Shown here in pieces: positions 38,048 to 46,373 of a DNA stretch of 64,000 bases. Within the stretch, counting starts at the first letter, position 1; every line of letters begins with the position of its first letter. Location of the stretch: the NCBI RefSeq assembly GCF_003991975.1, contig NZ_CP029822.1, positions 2,319,648 through 2,383,647 on the forward strand. The letters run 5' to 3'. The translations under genes and the position numbers were made by a program. Source of the stretch: Entomomonas moraniae. Lineage in GTDB: Bacteria; Pseudomonadota; Gammaproteobacteria; Pseudomonadales; Pseudomonadaceae. The notes under the pieces were generated by a model. That model made no database searches. It was not told where the DNA came from and worked only from the letters and a program-made list of their open reading frames with translations.

Positions 38048-39360
38048 ACTTAACGCAACTGATCGAGCAACAAGCGTATTATCAAGGCTATACCTATGCC
38101 TATCCTCATAAAACCAGTTATCGGTCATTTTCCCCTATTTCACTGGCAGATATTTGGGCAAACGAAGACAAGTCACAACTTTTTTTATATGCACATATCC
38201 CTTTTTGCAATATGCGCTGTGGCTTTTGCAACCTATTTACTACAGCAAATCCCAAGCAACCATTAACTATAGCCTATTTAGAAGCCTTTGCAAGACAAGC
38301 CAAAGCAGCCCACCAAGCATTGGGGGAGAAGGCAAACTTTACCCGTTTTGCTCTTGGAGGGGGGACACCTACCTATTTAAATGCAAAAGAACTGTCCTTT
38401 TTATTTGATGCATTGACTTGTTTCAACTTAGATTACCAAACTATCCCGTCCAGTGTTGAAACGAGCCCTGAAACCATTTCAGAAGACCGCTTACAGATTT
38501 TAAAAGACCATTGCATTAAACGTGTCAGCATGGGTGTACAAAGCTTTCATAAGAAAGAAATTAGATCAGTCGGCAGAGGACAACATAACGCCGAAGTATT
38601 CCAATCCATTGAAAAAATTAAAGCTTTCAACTTTGCCATTTTTAACTTAGATTTAATTTATGGCTTAGCCCATCAAACACCGGAATCTTGGGAAAAATCT
38701 TTAAAAACAGCATTATGCTTTGAACCCGAAGAAATTTTCTTATATCCCCTTTATGTTAGACCATTAACAGGTATTGGTAAATTTGGTTTTAACTGGGATG
38801 ATGAACGCATGAAGCTCTATCAGCAAGGCCGCGATACTTTACTAAGTTATGGTTATGAACAAATGAGTATGCGCTATTTTAGAAAACCTATCGTTAATCA
38901 ACTAGAAAGCGGAGACTATTGTTGCCAACAAGATGGGATGATTGGACTAGGCTGTGGTGCAAGATCTTACACTCAACAAGTGCATTACTCTTCAGAATAT
39001 GCTGTAGGGCGCTCAGGGATTAAAGCCATTCTAGAAAGCTATAATGCGCGTACGGAGGATGATTTCTCACAAATAACCTATGGCTTTAAAATGGATGAAG
39101 ACACCCAAAAACGCCGTTTTATATTACAATCCATTTTACACATGACAGGACTCTCTCCCCTACTCTATCAACAACGTTTTAAAAGCAATCCTTTTACTGA
39201 TTATCCTGAGTTAAAAGCCTTGATTGATTTACAACTTATTAACCTAGTCAATGGCGTATGGACACTGACACCCAAAGGACTCTCATTATCTGATCTAATT
39301 GGTCCTTGGTTTTATGCGCCAGATATCGAACACCGAATGAATGAATACTCACTCATTTAA
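38044..39360 (+). CDS. STM4012 family radical SAM protein (HemN-like)
   Basis: This 438-residue protein resembles coproporphyrinogen III dehydrogenase-like radical SAM enzymes. The iron-sulfur motif C-x3-C-x2-C is in IPFCNMRCGFCNLF (about 57-70). LGGGTPTYL, SVETSPETI, KRVSMGVQSFH and FNLDLIYGLAHQTPESW follow the HemN/HemW layout, with a C-terminal HemN-like domain. The context and family point to the STM4012 group rather than haem synthesis or haem chaperoning. The gene overlaps STM4013 by 4 nt and is followed by STM4011 after 15 nt. Confidence 0.87.
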   Translation: MNLTQLIEQQAYYQGYTYAYPHKTSYRSFSPISLADIWANEDKSQLFLYAHIPFCNMRCGFCNLFTTANPKQPLTIAYLEAFARQAKAAHQALGEKANFTRFALGGGTPTYLNAKELSFLFDALTCFNLDYQTIPSSVETSPETISEDRLQILKDHCIKRVSMGVQSFHKKEIRSVGRGQHNAEVFQSIEKIKAFNFAIFNLDLIYGLAHQTPESWEKSLKTALCFEPEEIFLYPLYVRPLTGIGKFGFNWDDERMKLYQQGRDTLLSYGYEQMSMRYFRKPIVNQLESGDYCCQQDGMIGLGCGARSYTQQVHYSSEYAVGRSGIKAILESYNARTEDDFSQITYGFKMDEDTQKRRFILQSILHMTGLSPLLYQQRFKSNPFTDYPELKALIDLQLINLVNGVWTLTPKGLSLSDLIGPWFYAPDIEHRMNEYSLI

Positions 39361-39375
39361 GGCAGCTATAATACG

Positions 39376-40245
39376 ATGAAAACCCTTACTGTTCTTTATC
39401 GCGGAGCCTTAGAAACCTGTAATTATGCTTGCGACTACTGCCCCTTTGCTAAACGTAAAGAAACACCTGATAAAAAACAGCAAGATATTATAGGTTTAAC
39501 GAATTTTATAGAATGGATTACTCGGCATCCACACATTAACTTTACCATTTTTTTTACACCATGGGGTGAAGCACTTGTTTTTAAACGTTATCAGCAGGCT
39601 TTAGCAAAACTTTGCCAGCTTTCTAATGTTAGTAAAGTTATTATTCAAACTAATTTAAGTACTAAATTAGATTTTTTAACCGAGCTAGACAACCAGAAAC
39701 TTCGCTTTTGGTGTACCTACCACCCCTCAGAAACAGCCTTGGTACGTTTTATTAAACAGCTTAAAATACTTAACCAACATCAAATGATATACAGTGTTGG
39801 CATGGTGGGAAAACCTGAACTATTCGATGAAATAAAACAATTACGTCATGCACTCTCCCCTAATGATTATCTATGGATAAATGCTTACGTTGAAGACAAT
39901 AAAGCCTATCAATACAGCGATGAGCAAATAATCTTCTTAACCACGATCGACCCACTCTTTCCATTAAACAAACCCTATAAAACTTTAAATTTACCTTGTA
40001 CGGCGGGAGAGCAAGCAATCACAGTAGATGAGTTTGGTGACATCCGGCGTTGTCATTTTATTAAAAATGTTATTGGTAGTATTAAACAAACCGGCTGGCA
40101 ACGTATATTAACGTCAAAACCCTGTACTAATCACTATTGCGATTGTCATATTGGCTATGTTTTTCTTGAGTCATTCAATGCTAAGGCCATTTTTGCAAAC
40201 CAAGCACTGGAGCGCATTCCTTTAAATCAAAATCCTACAACATAG
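39376..40245 (+). CDS. STM4011 family radical SAM protein
   Basis: This 289-residue protein has the radical SAM motif C-x3-C-x2-C in LETCNYACDYCPFAK (about 15-26). A C-terminal set of extra cysteines (LPCTAGEQ, IRRCHFIKN and KPCTNHYCDCHIGY) resembles the auxiliary cluster region of SPASM/twitch enzymes. FFTPWGEALVFKRY probably corresponds to the GGEP-like region. Two radical SAM enzymes next to an ATP-grasp protein is a pattern known from modified-peptide and cofactor pathways, but no precursor peptide is evident. It is the last gene of the cluster. Confidence 0.85.
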   Translation: MKTLTVLYRGALETCNYACDYCPFAKRKETPDKKQQDIIGLTNFIEWITRHPHINFTIFFTPWGEALVFKRYQQALAKLCQLSNVSKVIIQTNLSTKLDFLTELDNQKLRFWCTYHPSETALVRFIKQLKILNQHQMIYSVGMVGKPELFDEIKQLRHALSPNDYLWINAYVEDNKAYQYSDEQIIFLTTIDPLFPLNKPYKTLNLPCTAGEQAITVDEFGDIRRCHFIKNVIGSIKQTGWQRILTSKPCTNHYCDCHIGYVFLESFNAKAIFANQALERIPLNQNPTT

Positions 40246-40430
40246 ATAAAAATACGTTTGAGATTGAAAAACTAAAATTTAAGATTTCAATTGGAGTGAG
40301 CAGAAGAATAATTTTGACGGGTTTCTAAATAAAGCTAAAGAAATCTAATTAAAGCTTTTTTCTGGTTTACCCTTGAAATTAGTTTTTGGTTTTATAAAAA
40401 GATGTTACGGTTATAACTTGTTAATTTAAT

Positions 40431-40475
40431 TGGTCGGGACGGAGTGATTCGAACGCTCTACCCCTTGCACCCCAT
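40431..40475 (-). repeat. 3' half of tRNA-Pro(GGG): attachment-site scar
   Basis: Read on the minus strand this is the 3' half of a tRNA-Pro, starting at the anticodon loop (ATGGGGT, anticodon GGG) and running through stem GCAAG, variable loop GGGTA, T arm GAGCG-TTCGAAT-CACTC, acceptor CGTCCCG, discriminator A and CCA. The 5' half is absent; the sequence on that side no longer pairs. One T-stem mismatch (C-A) suggests it is not functional. The missing half faces the integrase, as expected if the island to the right integrated into tRNA-Pro. Confidence 0.85.
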
Positions 40476-40487
40476 AAAGGTAAGTAG

Positions 40488-40580
40488 TTGTCTAATAGAC
40501 TTTAATAGTTTCTAATATCTCTACTACACTTCCTGCAATTACTGAATATCTGTATTTTTATTGTCTAATAGCTTCTAATA
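40488..40580. repeat. Direct repeats, possible integrase arm sites
   Basis: TTGTCTAATAG occurs at 40488-40498 and 40561-40571 (73 bp apart), and TTCTAATA at 40510-40517 and 40573-40580. They lie between the tRNA-Pro fragment and the integrase gene, where tyrosine recombinases and their excision factors usually bind. The rest of the 40246-40778 interval contains a small AGTTG-G-CAACT inverted repeat near 40613 and a T-rich tract before the integrase; I see no gene in it. Confidence 0.5.
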
Positions 40581-40778
40581 ATTTACTATACAAGCCTATC
40601 TCAATTGGTAACCAGTTGGCAACTGACTGTTTTGGCATTTGGCTTAGTTTTGATGCATTTTTAGTTTTTCTTTTATTGCTTTTCATTGGTTATTTAATTT
40701 AATTGACCATTTGATTTATTTGGTTTTTTTTCTTTTGTTTTATTGTTTTATTGTTTCTTTTTTTATTAGGTTTTTAGT

Positions 40779-42107
40779 ATGGCTATTACTGATAAACAAA
40801 TGTCTTCTAAAGTGGAAGGTAAGGATAAGTGGTTTAGTGAGACGGCTATTTGGGGTCATGGTAGTTTGGTCGGGCGTATTACAGTCAGTGGCGAGCGGTT
40901 GTTTTATTTTCGTTATTGTAATGGTGAAGGGGTTCGTGTGACTTATCCTATTGGTACGTATGGCCGTGAGGGTAAGGAGGGTTGTATGTCGTTAGCTCAG
41001 GCTTCTGTGTTGGCTAAGGAGTTAGCTGGTTTGCATAAGTCTGGGATTAGGGATATTCGTGAGTATTTGGCTTCGGAGCAGGCGCGTAAGTTGGTTGAGC
41101 GTGATTTGGAGCTTGTGCAGTTGCAAGAGGAACGGGAGTTAAAAGCGGCACGTGTTACAGTCGCTGCGTTGTTTGAGCATTGGTTGAGGGTGGATTTGGT
41201 TAATCGTAAGGATCAGGGCGCTGAGATTAAGCGGATGTTTTTGAAGGATGTGTTGCCTTTAATTGGGGATATGGCGGTTGAGGATGTTAAGAAGGGTGAT
41301 GTAACGCGAGTGGTAGATACGATCTTAGGTCGTGGTGTCAATCGGATGGCGAAGTTGATTTTGTCGTTGATTCGGCAGATGTTTCGTTCTGCGGTAGATA
41401 GGGATATGTTGGAGCATGATCCTACGGCAAGTATTCGTAAAGCTAAAATAGGTGGTCGCTCAACAGAACGAGATCGGGTACTGGATGATGGTGAGATTAG
41501 GGCATTGGCTTCTCTCCTGCCCTCTTCTGGTTTGATTAGTTCTACGCAGTTGGCCATTTGGATTTGTTTGAGTACGTGTTGTCGTATTGGGGAGTTGTTG
41601 CAAGCTAGGTGGGCTGATATTGATTTTGAAGAAGGTGTTTGGGTGATTCCTGCTGAACACAGTAAGAATGGTAAACCACATACTGTTTTTTTGTCTGATT
41701 TTGCTTTGGAGCATTTTAGGAAATTACAGGCTTTAAAAGGTCATGCTGTTTGGTGCTTTGTTAACAGAACACAGGATGGGCATGTATCAACAAAGACAGT
41801 AACTAAACAAATCAGTGATCGGCAGAAATCTGAAGATCAGGCTGTTTTTAATAACCGTAGTTCTAAACCACAGGCATTATTGTTGCCGGGTGGCAAATGG
41901 ACACCTCATGATTTACGTAGAACTGGGGCTACCATTATGACGAAGTTGGGTGTTTTGCCTGAAGTGGCTGAGCGGTGTTTAAATCATACGGAAGAGAATA
42001 AGGTAAAAAGAGTGTATCAACGGCATAACTACCACAAAGAAATGAAAGAAGCTTGGGCTCGGCTGGGGACGTATATTGAGCAATTACTTAAAGAAACTGT
42101 ACCTTAG
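40779..42107 (+). CDS. Tyrosine recombinase (P4-type island integrase)
   Basis: This 442-residue integrase has an N-terminal DUF4102-like arm-binding region, a core-binding domain at about 125-215 and the catalytic domain after about 240. Catalytic residues are visible: Arg in TCCRIGELL (about 269), Lys in HSKNGKPH (about 295), HDLRR (about 379-383), the His in LNHTEEN and the Tyr in RVYQRHNY (about 413). It lies 300 nt from the tRNA-Pro half site. Its coding strand is G/T-rich, unlike the A/C-rich plus-strand backbone genes, which fits recent arrival. Confidence 0.93.
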   Translation: MAITDKQMSSKVEGKDKWFSETAIWGHGSLVGRITVSGERLFYFRYCNGEGVRVTYPIGTYGREGKEGCMSLAQASVLAKELAGLHKSGIRDIREYLASEQARKLVERDLELVQLQEERELKAARVTVAALFEHWLRVDLVNRKDQGAEIKRMFLKDVLPLIGDMAVEDVKKGDVTRVVDTILGRGVNRMAKLILSLIRQMFRSAVDRDMLEHDPTASIRKAKIGGRSTERDRVLDDGEIRALASLLPSSGLISSTQLAIWICLSTCCRIGELLQARWADIDFEEGVWVIPAEHSKNGKPHTVFLSDFALEHFRKLQALKGHAVWCFVNRTQDGHVSTKTVTKQISDRQKSEDQAVFNNRSSKPQALLLPGGKWTPHDLRRTGATIMTKLGVLPEVAERCLNHTEENKVKRVYQRHNYHKEMKEAWARLGTYIEQLLKETVP

Positions 42108-42341
42108 GAGTTATCTATACAATGACTTGAATAAACTACATTTAAAACTTATAACAGAATATATTTTTCTTTTTAAACTACTATTATCAATTTAACGATA
42201 CTCTTCAAAATGATATTATATATTATTTTTTTGTTATAAACTGCAGTGAGCTGAATATTTGATAATTAAAACCATATCCATTATTTAACATTCTTATTCG
42301 CTAAAGTTAATGATTAAAACTAGCAAAATAGAAGTTCTTTC

Positions 42342-45300
42342 ATGAAAATAATTGATAACATCAATACATTATTGGGTGATGATCTAAAACAATCCTTGCA
42401 AGCCAATAGCAAGCTAAAAATAGCTGCTTCTTGTTTCTCTATTTATGCATATCAAGCATTAAAAGAAGAATTTTCTAACATAGAATCATTTGAATTTATT
42501 TTTACTTCGCCTACCTTTGTGGCGGCAGAGGTAACAGACAAACTAAAAAAAGGACAAAAAGAGTTTTATATCCCTAAATTAGATAGGGAAACAAATTTAT
42601 ATGGATCTGAGTTTGAAATAAAACTAAAAAATCAATTAACTCAAAGAGCTATCGCAAAAGAGTGTGCACAATGGATAAGAGAAAAAGCAAAATTTCGCTC
42701 TAATAAAACTAATGCTGCTATGCAATCTTTTTTGTTAACGCAGGGAAATGAACCAGCTGCTTATATCCCCATTAACGGGTTTACAGCAGTAGACCTTGGC
42801 TATCAAAAAGGTAATAGCATCTCTAATTATGTAAATAAATTTGATGAAGCAAGTTCAACTAATCAATATTTAAGACTTTTTGAGCAAATATGGAATGATC
42901 CAAATCAACTAGAGGATGTAACAGAAACTATTTGCCAACATATAGAGTCTGTCTATCAAGAAAATTCACCAGAACGTATTTATTTTCTAATTTTGTACAA
43001 TATTTTTAATGAGTTTTTAGAAGATATCAATGAAGATGTCTTACCTAATGACCGCACTGGGTATCAAGATACCTTAATATGGAATAAATTATTTAACTAT
43101 CAAAAAGATGCAGCGACAGGCATTATTAATAAGTTAGAAACCTATAATGGCTGTATTTTGGCAGATAGCGTAGGTCTAGGAAAAACCTTTACTGCATTAG
43201 CAGTAGTCAAATATTACGAATTACGCAATAAATCAGTACTAGTATTGTGTCCCAAAAAGTTAGCAGATAACTGGCTAACTTATAATCGTAATTTAAAAAC
43301 TAATCTCTTTGCACAAGACCGATTTAACTATGATGTACTTTGTCATACAGACTTGTCTCGCACCACAGGTGAATCTTTTGGTACACCTCTTAATCAAATC
43401 AACTGGGGTAACTATGACTTAGTGGTCATAGATGAATCACATAACTTTAGAAATAATGATGCAGTTAAAGATAGAGAAACGCGCTATCAAAAGCTGATGA
43501 ATCAAGTTATTAGAGCAGGTGTAAAAACTAAAGTGCTCATGTTATCAGCCACGCCTGTCAATAATAGATTTATAGACTTAAGAAATCAGCTTGCACTAGC
43601 TTATGAAGGGGACTCAAGTAATTTAAGCAAAAAGCTTCATACCCTTAAAAGTATTGAAGAGATTTTCAAAAATGCACAAACAGCATTTAATGTATGGTCA
43701 AAACTACCCCCAGAGCAGAGGACAGCAAAAGCTATACTAGACTCTTTAGAGTTTGATTTCTTCGAGGTATTAGATAGTGTCACTATAGCGCGCTCTAGAA
43801 AACATATCCAAACCTTCTACGATACTACTGATATAGGCCATTTTCCTGAACGTAAAAAGCCCTTATCTTTTCGGCCACCACTTACTGTAAGAACAGATGT
43901 TGACTCCATCAATAGGATTTTTGAACGTCTTAGCTCCCTTAAACTGTCAATTTATGCCCCTATTAGCTATATATTACCTAGCCGTTTAGCTATCTATGAA
44001 GAACTTTACGATACAGAAGTCAGTGGCGGGCGAGGTAAATTAAGACAAATAGATAGAGAACGAAGCCTATTAGCTTTAATGACGACTAATCTACTCAAAC
44101 GCTTAGAAAGTTCTGTTTATGCCTTTTGTAAAACATTGCAAAGTTTATATGATAATCATCAGCAAGTGCTAGCCACTATTGAAGAGTTCCAAAAACAAGG
44201 GGGGATAGAAACGGTTACTAGCCTAGTAGAAGGATTGGAGAACTTAGAAGCTGAAGACGATGATATTAATACAGATGATTTAGCCATAGGCAATAAAATA
44301 AAAATAAAACTAGCTGATATGGATATTATCTCATGGCAAAGGGACTTAGCAGCAGATCTTTATCTGATAGAAACCTTATTAACTTCAATGAAAAAAATTG
44401 CTCCCATAGATGATAGTAAGTTACAGCACCTTAAACAACAAATAGCTCATAAAATTGAATACCCCATAAATGCAGGTAATAAAAAAATAATTATATTTAC
44501 AGCCTTTGCTGATACAGCTAACTACTTGTATGAAAATATAGCAACCGATCTATGGGCCAATTATCAGCTCCATTCAGCAATGGTAACAGGTGGACAGGGT
44601 AAACCCAAATCCACATTAAAAACAAATCATAGAAATTACGATTTACAAGAAGTACTAACCCTTTTTTCACCCATTTCAAAATCTAAAGCCAGTATTTTGC
44701 GAGAAGAACCTGAGGAAATAGCTATGCTAATAGCTACCGACTGTATCTCAGAGGGACAAAACTTACAAGATTGTGATTATCTTATCAATTACGATATCCA
44801 TTGGAATCCTGTACGAATTATTCAACGTTTCGGTCGAGTTGATCGTATAGGTTCACCTAACCAAAGCATTCAATTAGTAAATTATTGGCCTGATATTTCA
44901 TTGGATGAGTATATTAATCTAAGGGAAAGAGTGGAAAGTCGCATGACTATTGTTGATGTGACCGCAACAGGAGATGACAATGTTTTAACTAACCAAAACT
45001 ATGATGTATCTTACCGTAAAGAACAACTGAAGCGTTTACAGGAAGAAGTAATAGAGCTAGAAGATGTTAAAACAGGAATTTCTATTACAGACCTTGGCCT
45101 TAACGAGTTTAGAATGGATTTACTTAATTATATTAAACAATACGGTGAGCCTAAAAACCTACCTACGGGGCTACACACAGTTGTAGCGGTCAATGTTGAC
45201 AAAGATATCAGGCAAGGTGTTATTTTTGCTCTAAGAAATATTAATAATAGCGTTAATATAGACCAACAAAACCGCCTGCATCCCTACTACCTTATCTACA

Positions 45301-45611
45301 TAGCACAAGATGGACAAATAATAGCCAATCATTTAGAAGTTAAAACTATTCTTGATAAGATTAGAACCAGTTGCAAAGGGAAAAATGAGCCTATTAATCA
45401 GCTATGTACCTATTTTAATCAAGAAACCCAAGACGGACGTCAAATGGAAGACTATTCCAATTTACTAACTCAATCCATTCAAAGTATTATTCAAGTTAAA
45501 GCAGAAAAAGACTTAGATAGCCTTTTTTCTACTGGACAAACGACCGCATTTCTTAATAACATCACAGGGCTAGATGATTTTGAACTAATAGCCTTTATTG
45601 TTATAAAATAG
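42342..45611 (+). CDS. SNF2-like helicase of a type III-like defence locus
   Basis: This 1089-residue protein has a superfamily 2 core: Walker A CILADSVGLGKTFTAL (about 269-284), DEAH-type VVIDESHNFRNN (about 363), MLSATPVNNRF (about 400) and motifs V-VI ATDCISEGQNL and RIIQRFGRVDRIGSPNQ (about 825). The first 200 residues resemble the PLD-like or coupling region seen in such helicases. An insertion of about 300 residues separates the two RecA lobes. The 234-nt AT-rich gap upstream probably carries the promoter. DUF4391 follows after 16 nt. It probably translocates on DNA as part of the restriction system. Confidence 0.85.
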   Translation: MKIIDNINTLLGDDLKQSLQANSKLKIAASCFSIYAYQALKEEFSNIESFEFIFTSPTFVAAEVTDKLKKGQKEFYIPKLDRETNLYGSEFEIKLKNQLTQRAIAKECAQWIREKAKFRSNKTNAAMQSFLLTQGNEPAAYIPINGFTAVDLGYQKGNSISNYVNKFDEASSTNQYLRLFEQIWNDPNQLEDVTETICQHIESVYQENSPERIYFLILYNIFNEFLEDINEDVLPNDRTGYQDTLIWNKLFNYQKDAATGIINKLETYNGCILADSVGLGKTFTALAVVKYYELRNKSVLVLCPKKLADNWLTYNRNLKTNLFAQDRFNYDVLCHTDLSRTTGESFGTPLNQINWGNYDLVVIDESHNFRNNDAVKDRETRYQKLMNQVIRAGVKTKVLMLSATPVNNRFIDLRNQLALAYEGDSSNLSKKLHTLKSIEEIFKNAQTAFNVWSKLPPEQRTAKAILDSLEFDFFEVLDSVTIARSRKHIQTFYDTTDIGHFPERKKPLSFRPPLTVRTDVDSINRIFERLSSLKLSIYAPISYILPSRLAIYEELYDTEVSGGRGKLRQIDRERSLLALMTTNLLKRLESSVYAFCKTLQSLYDNHQQVLATIEEFQKQGGIETVTSLVEGLENLEAEDDDINTDDLAIGNKIKIKLADMDIISWQRDLAADLYLIETLLTSMKKIAPIDDSKLQHLKQQIAHKIEYPINAGNKKIIIFTAFADTANYLYENIATDLWANYQLHSAMVTGGQGKPKSTLKTNHRNYDLQEVLTLFSPISKSKASILREEPEEIAMLIATDCISEGQNLQDCDYLINYDIHWNPVRIIQRFGRVDRIGSPNQSIQLVNYWPDISLDEYINLRERVESRMTIVDVTATGDDNVLTNQNYDVSYRKEQLKRLQEEVIELEDVKTGISITDLGLNEFRMDLLNYIKQYGEPKNLPTGLHTVVAVNVDKDIRQGVIFALRNINNSVNIDQQNRLHPYYLIYIAQDGQIIANHLEVKTILDKIRTSCKGKNEPINQLCTYFNQETQDGRQMEDYSNLLTQSIQSIIQVKAEKDLDSLFSTGQTTAFLNNITGLDDFELIAFIVIK

Positions 45612-45627
45612 TCAAAATGATATTACT

Positions 45628-46296
45628 ATGCCTTTAGAAGCCCTCTATGCCTATCCTGAACAAGCCAAACTAGGGCGAATTTTACCTAAAAATAAACTCT
45701 ATGAACAAATAAAACCAAATCAAGCACTAAAAAACTTATTTATTACTCAAATTGAACAAATTCAATGGCAATATGTACTAGCGAGCCGCACTATTAACCT
45801 AATTCACAGCTCACCAGTACCTGAAATACAAGTATTTACCCTAACACTTAAAGGCCAACAGCTAGATTTAACTACCTTAAAAGCAATAGATCAAGTAATT
45901 AAGTTTCCTACCCTATTTGAAGTAGTTAAAGGAGATCAAGCTCAACTAATAGCTGCCTACAAAAGACCTAATGAAGTAGATAATAATAAATGGGTTATTT
46001 CTGATTATTTTTTAAGCCCTTGGTTAAGTATTACATCAGCTCGCCAAGCATTACCTGTGGCAGTAACACTTGCTCATCTCTATCAGCAAATAATTCATTC
46101 ATTACTACCCTATGTCGCTAAACCAACTGAGCAATTGGAAGATACTATTGAGCGTATTAGCCAGATAAATAGTAAAACTAAACAACTCAGTCAAGCTGAA
46201 AATCGCTTACTAAAAGAAAAACAATTTAATAAAAAACTACTCATCAATAGCAAAATCAAGCAATTACAACAAGAGATAGCAGGGCTTATTGGGTAA
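45628..46296 (+). CDS. DUF4391 family protein
   Basis: This 222-residue protein matches the DUF4391 pattern as I know it: PLEALYAYPEQAKLGRILPKNKLYE at the N terminus, then a region ending IEQIQWQYVLASRTINL and a helical Lys/Gln-rich C terminus (about 170-222) likely to form a coiled coil. DUF4391 genes are usually found between a helicase and a type III methyltransferase, as here. The function is not established. It may act as a bridging subunit. Confidence 0.8.
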   Translation: MPLEALYAYPEQAKLGRILPKNKLYEQIKPNQALKNLFITQIEQIQWQYVLASRTINLIHSSPVPEIQVFTLTLKGQQLDLTTLKAIDQVIKFPTLFEVVKGDQAQLIAAYKRPNEVDNNKWVISDYFLSPWLSITSARQALPVAVTLAHLYQQIIHSLLPYVAKPTEQLEDTIERISQINSKTKQLSQAENRLLKEKQFNKKLLINSKIKQLQQEIAGLIG

Positions 46297-46373
46297 TAGT
46301 CAGCTTTTAGTGTACAATTTAACCTTTCCGTCTATACTTCCCCTTTGTTATTTATCACTATAGGAAATCTTTA

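Noticed and set aside
38044-39360. Annotation as HemN or HemW in haem metabolism
   Set aside because: The sequence is HemN-like, but the coupled neighbours are those of the STM4012 group and no haem genes are near.
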